64,000 nt of DNA. Origin: Turneriella sp942492915 (GTDB lineage: Bacteria > Spirochaetota > Leptospiria > Turneriellales > Turneriellaceae). Both the position numbers and the translations under genes were made by a program. The stretch lies in the NCBI GenBank assembly GCA_942492915.1, contig OW818662.1, forward strand, positions 1,488,001-1,552,000, given 5' to 3'. This document shows, piece after piece, positions 18,155 to 26,973 of the stretch; the first letter of the stretch is position 1, and each line of letters begins with the position of its first letter. Under the pieces are notes generated by a model, which was not told where the DNA came from, did not search any database, and worked only from the letters and a program-made list of their open reading frames with translations.

Positions 18155-19378
18155 ATGAGCGCAAACCTCACACTGCTCGCGAACAGGAGCTTTTTAAGTT
18201 TCATCGGTTTTCGCACCAGCATGGTGCTCGGCTTTCAGATCGTTGGCACGATCGCGCATTGGCAGGTATATGCGATCACGCGCGATTCGATCTATATCGG
18301 TTACCTCGCGCTTTCAGAGGTAATTCCCGCAATTGCAATGAGCCTCATCGGTGGTTACTGGGCAGACACCTTCAATCGCCGCACGATTGCGCTGATCGGG
18401 ACAGTTTTTACAATCTCGAGCACCGCAGTCTTGCTTATCACCGCGTCAGCGGATAATCTCAGAGAAATCTGGCCGTTGTTTATCGCTGTGGTGATTATCG
18501 GTATCGGCAGGGGGATTATTGCCCCTGCCAGTTCGGCGCTACTCGGCGAAATCGTACCGCACCATTACTTCGGACGCGCCGCCGTGTTCAATTCGATCGG
18601 GTGGCATATCGCACTGATCACCGGGCCTGCGTTTGCCGGCATTGTTTACGAAATATATTCAGCGGCACTCTGTTACCGATACGCCATGGGACTCACCTTG
18701 TTGTCGGGCCTCTTTCTGCTGCTCATCGACGCCCCCAAACGTGAGAAAAAACCACGGGAGAAAATCTCCAGCGCCATCAGCAAAGGCTTTGCCTTTGTTC
18801 TGAATAACAAGGTTATTCTCGGCGCGATGAGCCTTGATATGTTTGCGGTACTTTTCGGTGGCGCAATCGCCCTGTTACCCGCCTTCAGCGACCAAATTTA
18901 CCTTAAAGGCGCGTCGGGCCTGGGTTATCTGCGGGCGGCCCCGGCGCTCGGCGCGGCGCTGATGGGGCTTGCGCTGGTGCTCTTCCCGATCAGAAGGCAT
19001 GCCGGGCGCATTCTGCTGGCGGCGGTCGCTGCGTTTGGTCTGACAATGGTGCTATTCGGATTAAATTCCCACTATTACCTCGCGATCGTCATTCTTGCGG
19101 TCAGCGGCGCCGTGGATAATATCAGTGTCGTGCTGCGTTCGACGATTCTGCAGACGCACACGCCCGACGCCATGCGTGGACGCGTAGCTGCCGTGAACTC
19201 CATTTTTATCGCCTCGTCGAACGAGATCGGGGCATTTGAAAGTGGTTTCACCGCGAAATATATGGGGCTCGTGCCGGCGGTTGTCTTCGGCGGTTCAATG
19301 ACGATTGTTGTCGTGCTCGTAATTGCGCTCGCGTTACCACAGCTGCGGCGACTGCAGTTCACCGATTCGCAACATTGA
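18155..19378 (+). CDS. Major facilitator superfamily transporter
   Basis: A 407-residue polytopic membrane protein of the MFS, closest in pattern to the EntS/MFS_3 exporter group. It shows the loop 2-3 motif GGYWADTFNRRTI and a repeated set of about 12 hydrophobic segments (for example AVVIIGIGRGIIAPASSALL and AALMGLALVLFPI). It likely exports a small molecule using the proton gradient; the substrate cannot be read from sequence. I chose the ATG at 18155, 13 bases after the previous stop; an upstream in-frame start at 18056 would overlap the preceding gene by 86 bases and add non-membrane residues. Confidence 0.85.
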   Translation: MSANLTLLANRSFLSFIGFRTSMVLGFQIVGTIAHWQVYAITRDSIYIGYLALSEVIPAIAMSLIGGYWADTFNRRTIALIGTVFTISSTAVLLITASADNLREIWPLFIAVVIIGIGRGIIAPASSALLGEIVPHHYFGRAAVFNSIGWHIALITGPAFAGIVYEIYSAALCYRYAMGLTLLSGLFLLLIDAPKREKKPREKISSAISKGFAFVLNNKVILGAMSLDMFAVLFGGAIALLPAFSDQIYLKGASGLGYLRAAPALGAALMGLALVLFPIRRHAGRILLAAVAAFGLTMVLFGLNSHYYLAIVILAVSGAVDNISVVLRSTILQTHTPDAMRGRVAAVNSIFIASSNEIGAFESGFTAKYMGLVPAVVFGGSMTIVVVLVIALALPQLRRLQFTDSQH

Positions 19379-19412
19379 GGTTTGCCCGGGACCGAGGGCA
19401 ACAGTCAGGTAA

Positions 19413-21605
19413 TTACCAATTACGTTTGTAGCAATCAGCGGTGAAAACGTCGCCGCGGCAGGCAAACGGCAGGTCGTAAAAATCACCCTCGCGCAGTCCT
19501 TCGATACCCATGTGTAATGGGTTCGCGACATTGTCGACAAAACTGGTACGAAAGCGAAAATTCAATGTCGCTTTGCCCATGCCCCCTGCGGCAGCTTCTG
19601 CCCGCATCGTGACATTAAACTCACCCGCATCGAAATGCAGTTTTTTTAGATTGAGCGCTCCCGAGTTGAAAGTCGCATCGAGACTCGCAGATTCAAATTC
19701 AGTATCTGAAAACTTTTCTTCAAGCTTGTGCAGCGGGCCGTTCAGAATACCCTTTTGCAAGAAGCTGTCTTTGATCTTGCCACGCCCGAGCGTGAAAGCG
19801 ACTGTCCCGGTAAACGTCTTCAACATCTGTGCGGTATCGCTTCCCTTAAATGCAGCATCGACTCTGCCGTCAATTTGCCCGAAAACAGTCGCCTTCAGCT
19901 TCAACGCCTGGCTCAGATCGTGCGCGCGAACCTTCGCGAGCGTAAAGCGCGCCGTCTGTCTTTGCGTTGAAAGATCATAACTATAACCACCGGAGACTTG
20001 TCCCCGCGCAACGGTCGCCGCAATTTTCTCAATCCTCATTGCCGGCCCTTCGTTCTGAAGCAGCGCAGAAACCTGCGTGAGTTCGAGCTGGCCGGCTTTC
20101 AGGGTGCCGATTTGCAGCGCCAGCTGCAGCCGTAATGGCAGCGACGAGACAGCCGTTGGCGGGTTATCGCCGCTCGTCCCGTCAACCGGAGCCTCAGACG
20201 CCGGAAAAAGTTTGTCGAGGTCGAGCGTACCGAAGACAGCGCGGCCCGACAAAGACGGCACCTTGCCGTTCAGATTTATGTTCGCAGACAACTGAAAGGC
20301 CTGACCGTTCAAAGAGAGAGACTCAGATCGAAACGTGACTATACCCGATGATACTGCACCGCCCATACCCTCAGATGTGAAAACCAGATTTCGCGCATTC
20401 GCTAGTCGCAGTTGCCCGATCTTGAAGCCGCCGCTCAGCCCCGATTTGTCTATACGGCCATTCATCGCCAGATGTCCCGTGAGAGATCTCGTGCCCCCGG
20501 TGAGCTTTGAAACCTGCGCCAGGTCGGCCACCAGACCAAACATAACCCTTAGCTTCTCTTTATCGTCATAGCGCAGGTCTGAATAGTCAAGCGCGAGGCC
20601 CTGTTCGGTCAGTTTTCCCTGTCCCCCGGTCAGAGAGAGCGTCGGCAAATCGAACTGCACAGATCCCGCCCACTGCAGCGTAAGTTTCAGCTTACCCTCG
20701 GTTGTTACGCGCGAAGCTTCAGAACTTATGGTCCAGCTGTTGCCGACAGCCCCCAGCAAAATTTTTCCAGAGACCTCTTTCAGCCGGGGGTCAATTGCTG
20801 CCAAATCGCAGGCCTGGCACTGCAATGAGCCGCTGAGCGTGTCCGTATCAGGCAGGCGCCGCGTGGTACCGATTTGTTTGAAGTAGCGCACCAGATTTTC
20901 GCTGCTGATGCTGAGATCGGCCGCAATGCCAGACCCGTTGGGAAACGCGATATTTCCCATAAGCTTATGCACCTGCTTTTTTTCAAGTTCACCCGTGAAT
21001 GACAAATTACCAATCGGTATCGGCAGCAACTTGACTTCATGAGCGAGGGTGCCGTTGCTGATGCGAATCTTCTGCAGGCTGATCTGCGTATTGCCAGCAG
21101 AGGCCGAAGCGCCTGATTCAGCCCCGGTTTCGGGTGATTGCCAGCTGCCGATCACGGTATCTGCTTTGCCCGTAACCGCTTTCTTTTCTGTAAAAAAGTT
21201 TAGGGCTACGGCATCGATGTGTGCCCCCCTGACCACAACCTGCTTGCGCAATAACGGAATCAGACTCAGATCAAGCGAAAGCACGTCAGCAGAGACAAAA
21301 CACCGATCTGAGATCATTTGCGGATTTCTGAGGCAAATGTGCCTGAGCCGCACATCGCCTGTCCACGTGAACCTGAGCTCGGCAATCGACAGTTGAAAGC
21401 CCGTAGCGCGACGCACCAGCGAGGCGATCTCAGAAGTCAGCGCTTCAGGTGAGAACTGGCGCTGAAGGTACCACCATGCCGAAGAAACTGCTGCAATAAG
21501 AAACAGCAGCAGAAAAAAGGTCAGCCTCAGCCAGCGGCGCTGCAGCACCGTTGACCGGGGTTCTGCTGAATCAGCCAGCGACTGCCGCGGCAATGATGAT
21601 CGCAA
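19413..21605 (-). CDS. AsmA-like envelope protein
   Basis: A 730-residue protein with one N-terminal membrane anchor (LRLTFFLLLFLIAAVSSAWWYL) and a long beta-rich periplasmic part typical of the AsmA/bridge-like family. Near the N-terminus FQLSIAELRFTWTGDVRLRHI matches the AsmA start; near the C-terminus are GRVDAAFKGSD and GTVAFTLGRGKIKDSFLQ, the AsmA_2-type region. Such proteins span the periplasm and are implicated in phospholipid transport to, or outer membrane homeostasis of, diderm cells. It is the last gene of the DUF4178-DUF350 run and its ATG at 21605 overlaps DUF350 by 35 bases. A GTG at 21548 (residue 20) would remove the overlap and still keep the anchor. Confidence 0.8.
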   Translation of the reverse strand: MRSSLPRQSLADSAEPRSTVLQRRWLRLTFFLLLFLIAAVSSAWWYLQRQFSPEALTSEIASLVRRATGFQLSIAELRFTWTGDVRLRHICLRNPQMISDRCFVSADVLSLDLSLIPLLRKQVVVRGAHIDAVALNFFTEKKAVTGKADTVIGSWQSPETGAESGASASAGNTQISLQKIRISNGTLAHEVKLLPIPIGNLSFTGELEKKQVHKLMGNIAFPNGSGIAADLSISSENLVRYFKQIGTTRRLPDTDTLSGSLQCQACDLAAIDPRLKEVSGKILLGAVGNSWTISSEASRVTTEGKLKLTLQWAGSVQFDLPTLSLTGGQGKLTEQGLALDYSDLRYDDKEKLRVMFGLVADLAQVSKLTGGTRSLTGHLAMNGRIDKSGLSGGFKIGQLRLANARNLVFTSEGMGGAVSSGIVTFRSESLSLNGQAFQLSANINLNGKVPSLSGRAVFGTLDLDKLFPASEAPVDGTSGDNPPTAVSSLPLRLQLALQIGTLKAGQLELTQVSALLQNEGPAMRIEKIAATVARGQVSGGYSYDLSTQRQTARFTLAKVRAHDLSQALKLKATVFGQIDGRVDAAFKGSDTAQMLKTFTGTVAFTLGRGKIKDSFLQKGILNGPLHKLEEKFSDTEFESASLDATFNSGALNLKKLHFDAGEFNVTMRAEAAAGGMGKATLNFRFRTSFVDNVANPLHMGIEGLREGDFYDLPFACRGDVFTADCYKRNW

Positions 21606-21861
21606 TACCGAGCATCATGCACCCGAACACAATCGCCATAGCGCGATTCTGCTTGTCGGCTATCTCACCCCAGATATCGCGCGGGTGAACCCAGTCGATC
21701 ACCACAAACGATAGTACCATCACCACGATGCCTATGACCGAATATACCAGCACGGCCAGAATGTGATCCAGGTCGAGCAGCGGCGGTTTCACCCGTGCCA
21801 TCTCTCCGTTTTGCGCGAAGGCAGCGCCTGCGAGCAGCATGTAATACATGATTTTTTTCAT
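21571..21861 (-). CDS. DUF350 family small membrane protein
   Basis: A 96-residue protein with three hydrophobic segments: an N-terminal signal-like helix (MKKIMYYMLLAGAAFA), ILAVLVYSVIGIVVMVLSFVVI (split here: VLVYSVIGIVVMVLSFVV) and a C-terminal MAIVFGCMMLGIAIIIAAAV. The DHILAVLVYS to WVHPRDIWGEI pattern and the Asn-Arg-Ala before the last helix fit DUF350 (YjfL-like). In other bacteria DUF350 occurs with DUF4178, PspA-like or polyamine-related genes; the function is unknown. A GGGG ribosome-binding site precedes the ATG. It lies 58 bases after the 67-residue gene. Confidence 0.8.
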   Translation of the reverse strand: MKKIMYYMLLAGAAFAQNGEMARVKPPLLDLDHILAVLVYSVIGIVVMVLSFVVIDWVHPRDIWGEIADKQNRAMAIVFGCMMLGIAIIIAAAVAG

Positions 21862-21919
21862 TTTGACCCCTTACACTCCCGAATTAAATATCCATCAAAT
21901 AAAACATTCAGTTGACGAA

Positions 21920-22123
21920 TCACTTACCGCCGCCAGACAAAATGCGCGGCATATAGACCGACCGAAAGGAAGTCGGATTTGCGCGAATATTCTTCACATT
22001 AAGGTTTTGCGCGGTCATGGGTTCTTTACCACCGGCTTGCGTCAGCATACGATGCATCGAGTAACCAAACATGAGCAGGGTCACGGGCAGATAGATGTAC
22101 ATTTTCAGAAGATCTTTCAACAT
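21920..22123 (-). CDS. Small single-pass membrane protein
   Basis: A 67-residue protein with one predicted membrane helix (MYIYLPVTLLMFGYSMHRML) and a short polar tail ending ILSGGGK. Its ATG overlaps the stop codon of the preceding DUF4178 gene by one base (TAATG), so it is very probably translated as part of this operon. No family is recognised. The tight coupling suggests a subunit of the DUF4178/DUF350 membrane assembly. Confidence 0.65.
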   Translation of the reverse strand: MLKDLLKMYIYLPVTLLMFGYSMHRMLTQAGGKEPMTAQNLNVKNIRANPTSFRSVYMPRILSGGGK

Positions 22124-23784
22124 TAACGTTCCCCCTCTTTCATGCGATAGCGAATGTAATAATAAATGTTGAAACCAATCAGCATGAAAATAAAAAGTAC
22201 ACCCGAGCCGACTGACGCTACGTCGCGTTTCGCAGCCATCACCAGAGACAATTTGGGTGCAAAATTCTTTCCCGGAAAATCCATCGGTAACTGCTTGCCG
22301 GTCTTGACTGCTGTACCACCGCCGGGAGAAACCGGTTGTGCCGGGTTAGCTGCTGCGGCGGGTGCTGCCTGCGTTGCCTTGGCCGCAAACGGCTTCTTGC
22401 CGGCCGGCCCGGGGGCTATTGGCGCAGTAACCGGAACAACGGGAGCATCTACCCTCTGCCCAAAACGCAACAGTGAATTTTTAAACTCCGCAACACCCAC
22501 ATTTGTTGCGCCGGCGACGAATAGGTAGTAATTTCCCGGCGGCATCTTCTCGGTCGTGAAATCGGTATCGTTGGCCCCTTCAGACCAGGCGTCTTCGCCG
22601 CTGCCGCCGTAATAACGCGACAGCTCCCCGTCGTAGATGTAACCTGCACCGGTCGACTCGTTGATCATGAAAACATTGAAGCTGACCCATTGCTGGCTCA
22701 GTGCAGACGAAAACTTGAACTCAACATTCGTCTCTTTCGTGAGTTCGATGTTGCCCGGCTCAAAATTGAATTCCAGATAATCGGTCGCGCCCTCGGTCTT
22801 GTACTCGAATTCGGCACTATTGAGCGAAAGAGTTCGGGTGAGGATATTCTTTTCTTCTGCGCGTCCCGACACCACACTACAGGTCACGCTGGTCGCAAGA
22901 AAGAGCAGCGCCGACCAGACGAGCGAAAACAGGTAACGGCGCTTCGCGGGGTTCGGCTCACACATGCCGAAGCCAACTTTCGCAGGCATTTCTTTGAGAT
23001 CAAAAGCCGCCTGTATCTCTTCGGGGTATTTGTATTCCCCGATCGACCAATTGCTCTCGATGAGCCGCCGATTGTTGGCTATTTCGTTGAGGCGCTCACC
23101 CGTTTCGCCCTTGCGACTGCCCAGATCTTCGAGTTCCTTTTTTGAGTACTGCTTCCCGTCTGGGGCAACGTATGCATAAACAACTTCGCATGAGGCCTGG
23201 TAAGGCGGATTGATATATTCGGTGACTTCGTTTTCTTCGCCGAGCGACGCCTGCCAAGGAAATTCTCCCACGATGCTCTTGACCGTCGCGTCGTAATGCG
23301 TGAAATATTTGAGTTTTTTTCCCGCAAGCAGAATCTTGCCCGTGGGGCCTGTCATGCCCGGCCTGCCCGAACTGTCAAAACCAAGGCCCGGTTCAGATCT
23401 GACCAGCGTCCAATGTCCCGAACTTTCTACAAGGTAACGGTAGCCGTGGTATGGATTAAACAGCAGGTATTCGCTCCACTCGCCGTCGTCATCGTCGCCC
23501 CGGACGACCATACCCACACATTTGTACTGCACGCCTTCGAGTGTACCCATCGCCCCGAGTGGCACCCACATGCGGTATTTCAATTTTTCATTATACTTTT
23601 CGCGGAGCACGAGCACATCGTGCTGTGGCTCGAGAATCGAGCTGCAGTACGGGCAGCGGATTGTCTGCGATTTGCCCGGCAGTTCGAGATTCACCGGGCC
23701 GCCGCAATTAGGGCATTTGAAGCCCTTTGATTGTACGGGAGCCTGCTCTTGCGGAGCGAGATTTTCGTTCACGCGCTCGCTCAC
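22123..23784 (-). CDS. Zinc-ribbon DUF4178 protein with membrane segments
   Basis: A 553-residue protein. An N-terminal zinc ribbon (CPNCGGPV and CPYCSSIL, around residues 24-46) is followed by a DUF4178 domain (MGTLEGVQYKCVGMV, EWSEYLLFNPYHGYRYLV). A first membrane helix lies around residue 285 (FSLVWSALLFLATSVTCSVV), then a beta-rich region that resembles a lectin-like sensor domain (YLEFNFEPGNIELTK), a Pro/Ala-rich linker, and a C-terminal helix (GSGVLFIFMLIGFNIYYYI). The layout suggests a cytoplasmic zinc ribbon/DUF4178 head and a periplasmic domain between two helices. It overlaps the upstream 221-residue DUF4178 gene by 4 bases. The role is unknown. Confidence 0.85.
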   Translation of the reverse strand: MSERVNENLAPQEQAPVQSKGFKCPNCGGPVNLELPGKSQTIRCPYCSSILEPQHDVLVLREKYNEKLKYRMWVPLGAMGTLEGVQYKCVGMVVRGDDDDGEWSEYLLFNPYHGYRYLVESSGHWTLVRSEPGLGFDSSGRPGMTGPTGKILLAGKKLKYFTHYDATVKSIVGEFPWQASLGEENEVTEYINPPYQASCEVVYAYVAPDGKQYSKKELEDLGSRKGETGERLNEIANNRRLIESNWSIGEYKYPEEIQAAFDLKEMPAKVGFGMCEPNPAKRRYLFSLVWSALLFLATSVTCSVVSGRAEEKNILTRTLSLNSAEFEYKTEGATDYLEFNFEPGNIELTKETNVEFKFSSALSQQWVSFNVFMINESTGAGYIYDGELSRYYGGSGEDAWSEGANDTDFTTEKMPPGNYYLFVAGATNVGVAEFKNSLLRFGQRVDAPVVPVTAPIAPGPAGKKPFAAKATQAAPAAAANPAQPVSPGGGTAVKTGKQLPMDFPGKNFAPKLSLVMAAKRDVASVGSGVLFIFMLIGFNIYYYIRYRMKEGER

Positions 23785-24446
23785 TGTGCCACCTCTGATG
23801 CCGAAGCTTTAAAGCCGTAGACCGCACGAATACGCGCCAGATGCAGATCGCGAAACGAGAACGATTTGCCGATAAAAACCAGAGGTTTGTCAGTTTCTTC
23901 GCTGAAATCGAGCGTGGCAAATGTGCCATCGTGGCGCACCAAATCAACCACGGGAGCCTCGTACGCTGTTTCAAACGGGAAAGGCAATTCGCCTTCACCC
24001 GAAACGACCTTGCTCGTCTGCATGTCTTTTACGAAGAATTCTTTGCCATCGATGGTCACCGGATGCCCCGCGTAAAGGTCTGCAAACCTGATGTTATCGG
24101 GCACCTCTGCGTCTTTCTTGAGGCGGGTGAAAAAATAAAGACCGCTGGCTTCGCCGAGCCATGCGTCTTCGCCGTCAATACTGAGGTACCATTCATTCCA
24201 GAAGCCGAGACCAAACTGGTATTGTATACGCCCCACTATTTTGAATGTTTTTCCGTCGATGGTGCCGGTCGCGCCGAGTTGCAGCGGCGAGCCGTCTTCG
24301 ACAAGCGCTGCGGTTTTGCCGACTTCTTTGAGCGCGTCTTCTGACTGCACAGACATGGTGCGGCAGTACTTGCAAACAGCGTAGAGGCTGTGTGCATTCT
24401 CAAACGTGAGCGGCGCGCCGCATGAAGGGCAAGTCGATTGCTTCAC
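23781..24446 (-). CDS. Zinc-ribbon DUF4178 protein, soluble
   Basis: A 221-residue soluble protein and the first gene of this operon. Residues 5-32 form a zinc ribbon (CPSCGAPL and CKYCRTMS) and the remainder is a DUF4178 domain (LGATGTIDGKTFKIVGRIQYQ, EWYLSIDGEDAWLGEASG). It is a shorter paralogue of the protein encoded immediately downstream. The 4-base ATGA overlap with that gene indicates translational coupling. Neither transmembrane helix nor signal peptide is seen. The function is not known; DUF4178 proteins often accompany DUF350 in membrane-stress or polyamine-related gene sets. Confidence 0.85.
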   Translation of the reverse strand: MKQSTCPSCGAPLTFENAHSLYAVCKYCRTMSVQSEDALKEVGKTAALVEDGSPLQLGATGTIDGKTFKIVGRIQYQFGLGFWNEWYLSIDGEDAWLGEASGLYFFTRLKKDAEVPDNIRFADLYAGHPVTIDGKEFFVKDMQTSKVVSGEGELPFPFETAYEAPVVDLVRHDGTFATLDFSEETDKPLVFIGKSFSFRDLHLARIRAVYGFKASASEVAQ

Positions 24447-24578
24447 GGCGGACAGCCTGCGAAAACGAGCTTAGTCTGTCATGCGAAAAAGATGAAGAAA
24501 AAGTTCGGCAGGTGCACCCATGGACTGAACCTCCTTTAATGATTTACTGCGGCGCTTCATTTTTGATATGTTCTGCAA

Positions 24579-25778
24579 ATGCCTCTGCCCTCGATTGAAC
24601 AGGTTGACGTAACCGGCAAGAAAATATTGCTCCGAGTCGACTTTAACGTGCCTCTGGATAAGAAAACCGGGGCAATCAGCGACGACACGCGTATAGTCAA
24701 GAGCCTGCCTTCGATAGAACTCATGCTCTCCCGCGGGGCGGCGCTCGTCATTATCTCACACCTTGGCCGGCCCGAAAAAAAGGGCGACCCGGCGCTGTCA
24801 TTGAAGCCTATTGCTGCGCGCCTTGGCGAACTGCTGCCGGCCACAGCCGTTCATTTCTCACCCGAAGCGGTGGGCCCGGTCGCAGAAGAACTTGCGGGCA
24901 AGCTTAAACGGGGCGAAATTCTCGTGCTTGAGAACATCCGCTATTATGATGAAGAGACCTCTAAAGAAGAGAAGGTTCGAAACGACTTCGCGAAGAAACT
25001 ATGCAAACTGGCAGATATCTACGTCAATGACGCTTTCGGCGCTGCGCACCGCGCGCATGCCTCAATTTACGAATGTGCCAAACTGCTGCCGGGTTATGCG
25101 GGCCTGCTGCTAAAAAAAGAAATTGATATTCTCGAAAAATTGGTGACCAATCCTCCCCGGCCATTTGTGGCGATTATCGGTGGTTCAAAGGTTTCGAGTA
25201 AACTTGCCGTGCTCGAAAACCTCATTGCAAAGGCCGACAGCATTCTGATCGGCGGCGCGATGGCCTATACTTTCTTGAAATCACGCCTGGTCGAAATCGG
25301 CACCTCTATGGTCGAAAAAGACTACCTCAGCCAGGCGTTTCAGATCATTGACAAGGCGGCTTATAACAAGCGAGAACTTTTGCTGCCAGAAGATCACGTC
25401 GTATCGTCAGAATTTGGTGAGAAGGGCAAGATAAAAACAGTTAAGCGCTCTATTCCCGAAGGTTTTATGGGCATGGACATCGGCCCTAAGACTGCCGACC
25501 ATTATGCAAAAGTCATCAAAAATGCAAAAACCGTGCTCTGGAACGGCCCAATGGGCGTCTTCGAAATGAAGAAGTTTGCTTCGGGTACGCTGTCGATTGC
25601 GAAGGCGATGGCGAAGGTCAAAGGTACCACGATTGTCGGCGGCGGCGATTCGATCTTTGCCCTGTCGCAGTCGGGCCTCGAAGACAAGATTACACATGTT
25701 TCAACCGGTGGCGGCGCCACGCTCGAATACCTCGAAGGCAAGAAACTGCCCGGCGTTGAAGCGCTGATGAAGCCTTAG
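24579..25778 (+). CDS. pgk: Phosphoglycerate kinase
   Basis: A 399-residue enzyme of normal length that transfers phosphate from 1,3-bisphosphoglycerate to ADP in glycolysis. The signature RVDFNVPLD (around residue 20) is present, followed by HLGRPEKKG, FGAAHRAHAS for substrate binding, IIGGSKVSSKL, WNGPMGVFE and the nucleotide-binding GGGDSIF and STGGGATLEYL. It reads plus-strand, divergent from the DUF4178 operon, with about 130 bases between them. An aminotransferase gene follows after 18 bases and may be cotranscribed. The ATG at 24579 has no strong Shine-Dalgarno sequence. Confidence 0.98.
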   Translation: MPLPSIEQVDVTGKKILLRVDFNVPLDKKTGAISDDTRIVKSLPSIELMLSRGAALVIISHLGRPEKKGDPALSLKPIAARLGELLPATAVHFSPEAVGPVAEELAGKLKRGEILVLENIRYYDEETSKEEKVRNDFAKKLCKLADIYVNDAFGAAHRAHASIYECAKLLPGYAGLLLKKEIDILEKLVTNPPRPFVAIIGGSKVSSKLAVLENLIAKADSILIGGAMAYTFLKSRLVEIGTSMVEKDYLSQAFQIIDKAAYNKRELLLPEDHVVSSEFGEKGKIKTVKRSIPEGFMGMDIGPKTADHYAKVIKNAKTVLWNGPMGVFEMKKFASGTLSIAKAMAKVKGTTIVGGGDSIFALSQSGLEDKITHVSTGGGATLEYLEGKKLPGVEALMKP

Positions 25779-25796
25779 CAGCGGCGAACGCAGAAC

Positions 25797-26969
25797 GTGG
25801 TCGACTGGTCCCGCTCAATATCTTCGGTCGTTCAAGACCTGAAACCTTCGGGTATCAGGCAGTTTTTTGACATCGTCGCCACGCGTAAGGATTGTATCTC
25901 GCTCGGGGTCGGCGAACCTGATTTTGTCACGCCGCAGGTTGTCATCGACCATTCGATACAGGCTCTGCGCGACGGCTACACGCACTACACGGGTAATGCG
26001 GGTCTATTATCGCTGCGACGCGAAATCGCCAAATACCTCGAAAAAGAATACGCGCTGAGCTATAATCCCGAGAAAGAAATTCTGATAACGGTCGGCGTCT
26101 CGCAGGGAGTAGACTTAGCCTTTCGCGCGCTCTTGAATGCCGGCGACGGCGTCCTCTACCCAGAACCGTGTTACGTGTCTTACGACCCGATGATTCGTCT
26201 TGCGGCCGGCGTGCCGCAACGCGTCAATGCAACGGCAGAGAACGATTTTTCTCTCAAGGCACAGAATATCCGCGACGTAATGAATGCCGACGGCGCAAAA
26301 AGCAAAGTGCTGTTTCTCAATTATCCATCCAACCCAACGGGGGCATCGATCGCAGGCGAAGAGCTGCTGAACATCGCGAAGCTCGCCGAAGAGAAAGACC
26401 TGATCGTTATCTCTGACGAGATCTACGGCGAGCTCAGCTACGAGAAGAAGCACATACCTTTCCCCACTCTGCCGGGCATGAAAGAGCGCACCCTGCTTTT
26501 GGGTGGATTCTCAAAAGCATTCGCGATGACCGGCTGGCGCATCGGCTACGCCTGCGGTGACGAGAATCTGATCAGAGCGATGACTAAGATACACCAGTAT
26601 TCGATGCTGTGCGCACCGACCCTCGCACAGATGGCGGCCGAAACAGCGCTGCGCTACGCGCTGCCCGAGCGCGACAAGATGCGCGATGAGTACCGCCTGC
26701 GCCGCGACCTGATTGTGAAAGGCTTCAATGACATGGGGCTGACCTGCTTCATGCCGCAAGGCGCTTTTTACGTCTTTCCCGATATTCGCTCTACCGGTAA
26801 ATCTTCGATGGATTTTGCGAAAGACCTGCTCGAAGCACAGAATGTGGCAGTCGTGCCGGGCACCGCATTCGGCGCTTCAGGTGAAGGCTTTATCCGCTGC
26901 TCTTATGCGACTGCGCGCAAAGAGATCGAGGCCGCACTCACGAAGATTGCGGCGTTTGTAAAAGCCTGA
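25797..26969 (+). CDS. Pyridoxal-phosphate aminotransferase, class I/II
   Basis: A 390-residue aminotransferase of the AspC/PatA fold-type I group. Visible motifs are GVGEPDFVTP, YTHYTGNAGLLSLR, LNYPSNPTG, ISDEIYGEL and the PLP lysine context GGFSKAFAMTGWRIGY (Lys240). C-terminal GEGFIRCSYAT supplies the substrate carboxylate-binding arginine. It probably moves amino groups between a dicarboxylic or aromatic amino acid and 2-oxoglutarate; the exact specificity cannot be read. The GTG start at 25797 lies 18 bases after pgk. The gene ends 4 bases before the convergent desaturase, with no clear terminator between. Confidence 0.93.
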   Translation: MVDWSRSISSVVQDLKPSGIRQFFDIVATRKDCISLGVGEPDFVTPQVVIDHSIQALRDGYTHYTGNAGLLSLRREIAKYLEKEYALSYNPEKEILITVGVSQGVDLAFRALLNAGDGVLYPEPCYVSYDPMIRLAAGVPQRVNATAENDFSLKAQNIRDVMNADGAKSKVLFLNYPSNPTGASIAGEELLNIAKLAEEKDLIVISDEIYGELSYEKKHIPFPTLPGMKERTLLLGGFSKAFAMTGWRIGYACGDENLIRAMTKIHQYSMLCAPTLAQMAAETALRYALPERDKMRDEYRLRRDLIVKGFNDMGLTCFMPQGAFYVFPDIRSTGKSSMDFAKDLLEAQNVAVVPGTAFGASGEGFIRCSYATARKEIEAALTKIAAFVKA

Positions 26970-26973
26970 TTAT

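Noticed and set aside
18056..18155. Upstream start of the MFS gene
   Set aside because: It would overlap the preceding gene by 86 bases and add a non-membrane, unrelated N-terminus; the ATG at 18155 fits better.
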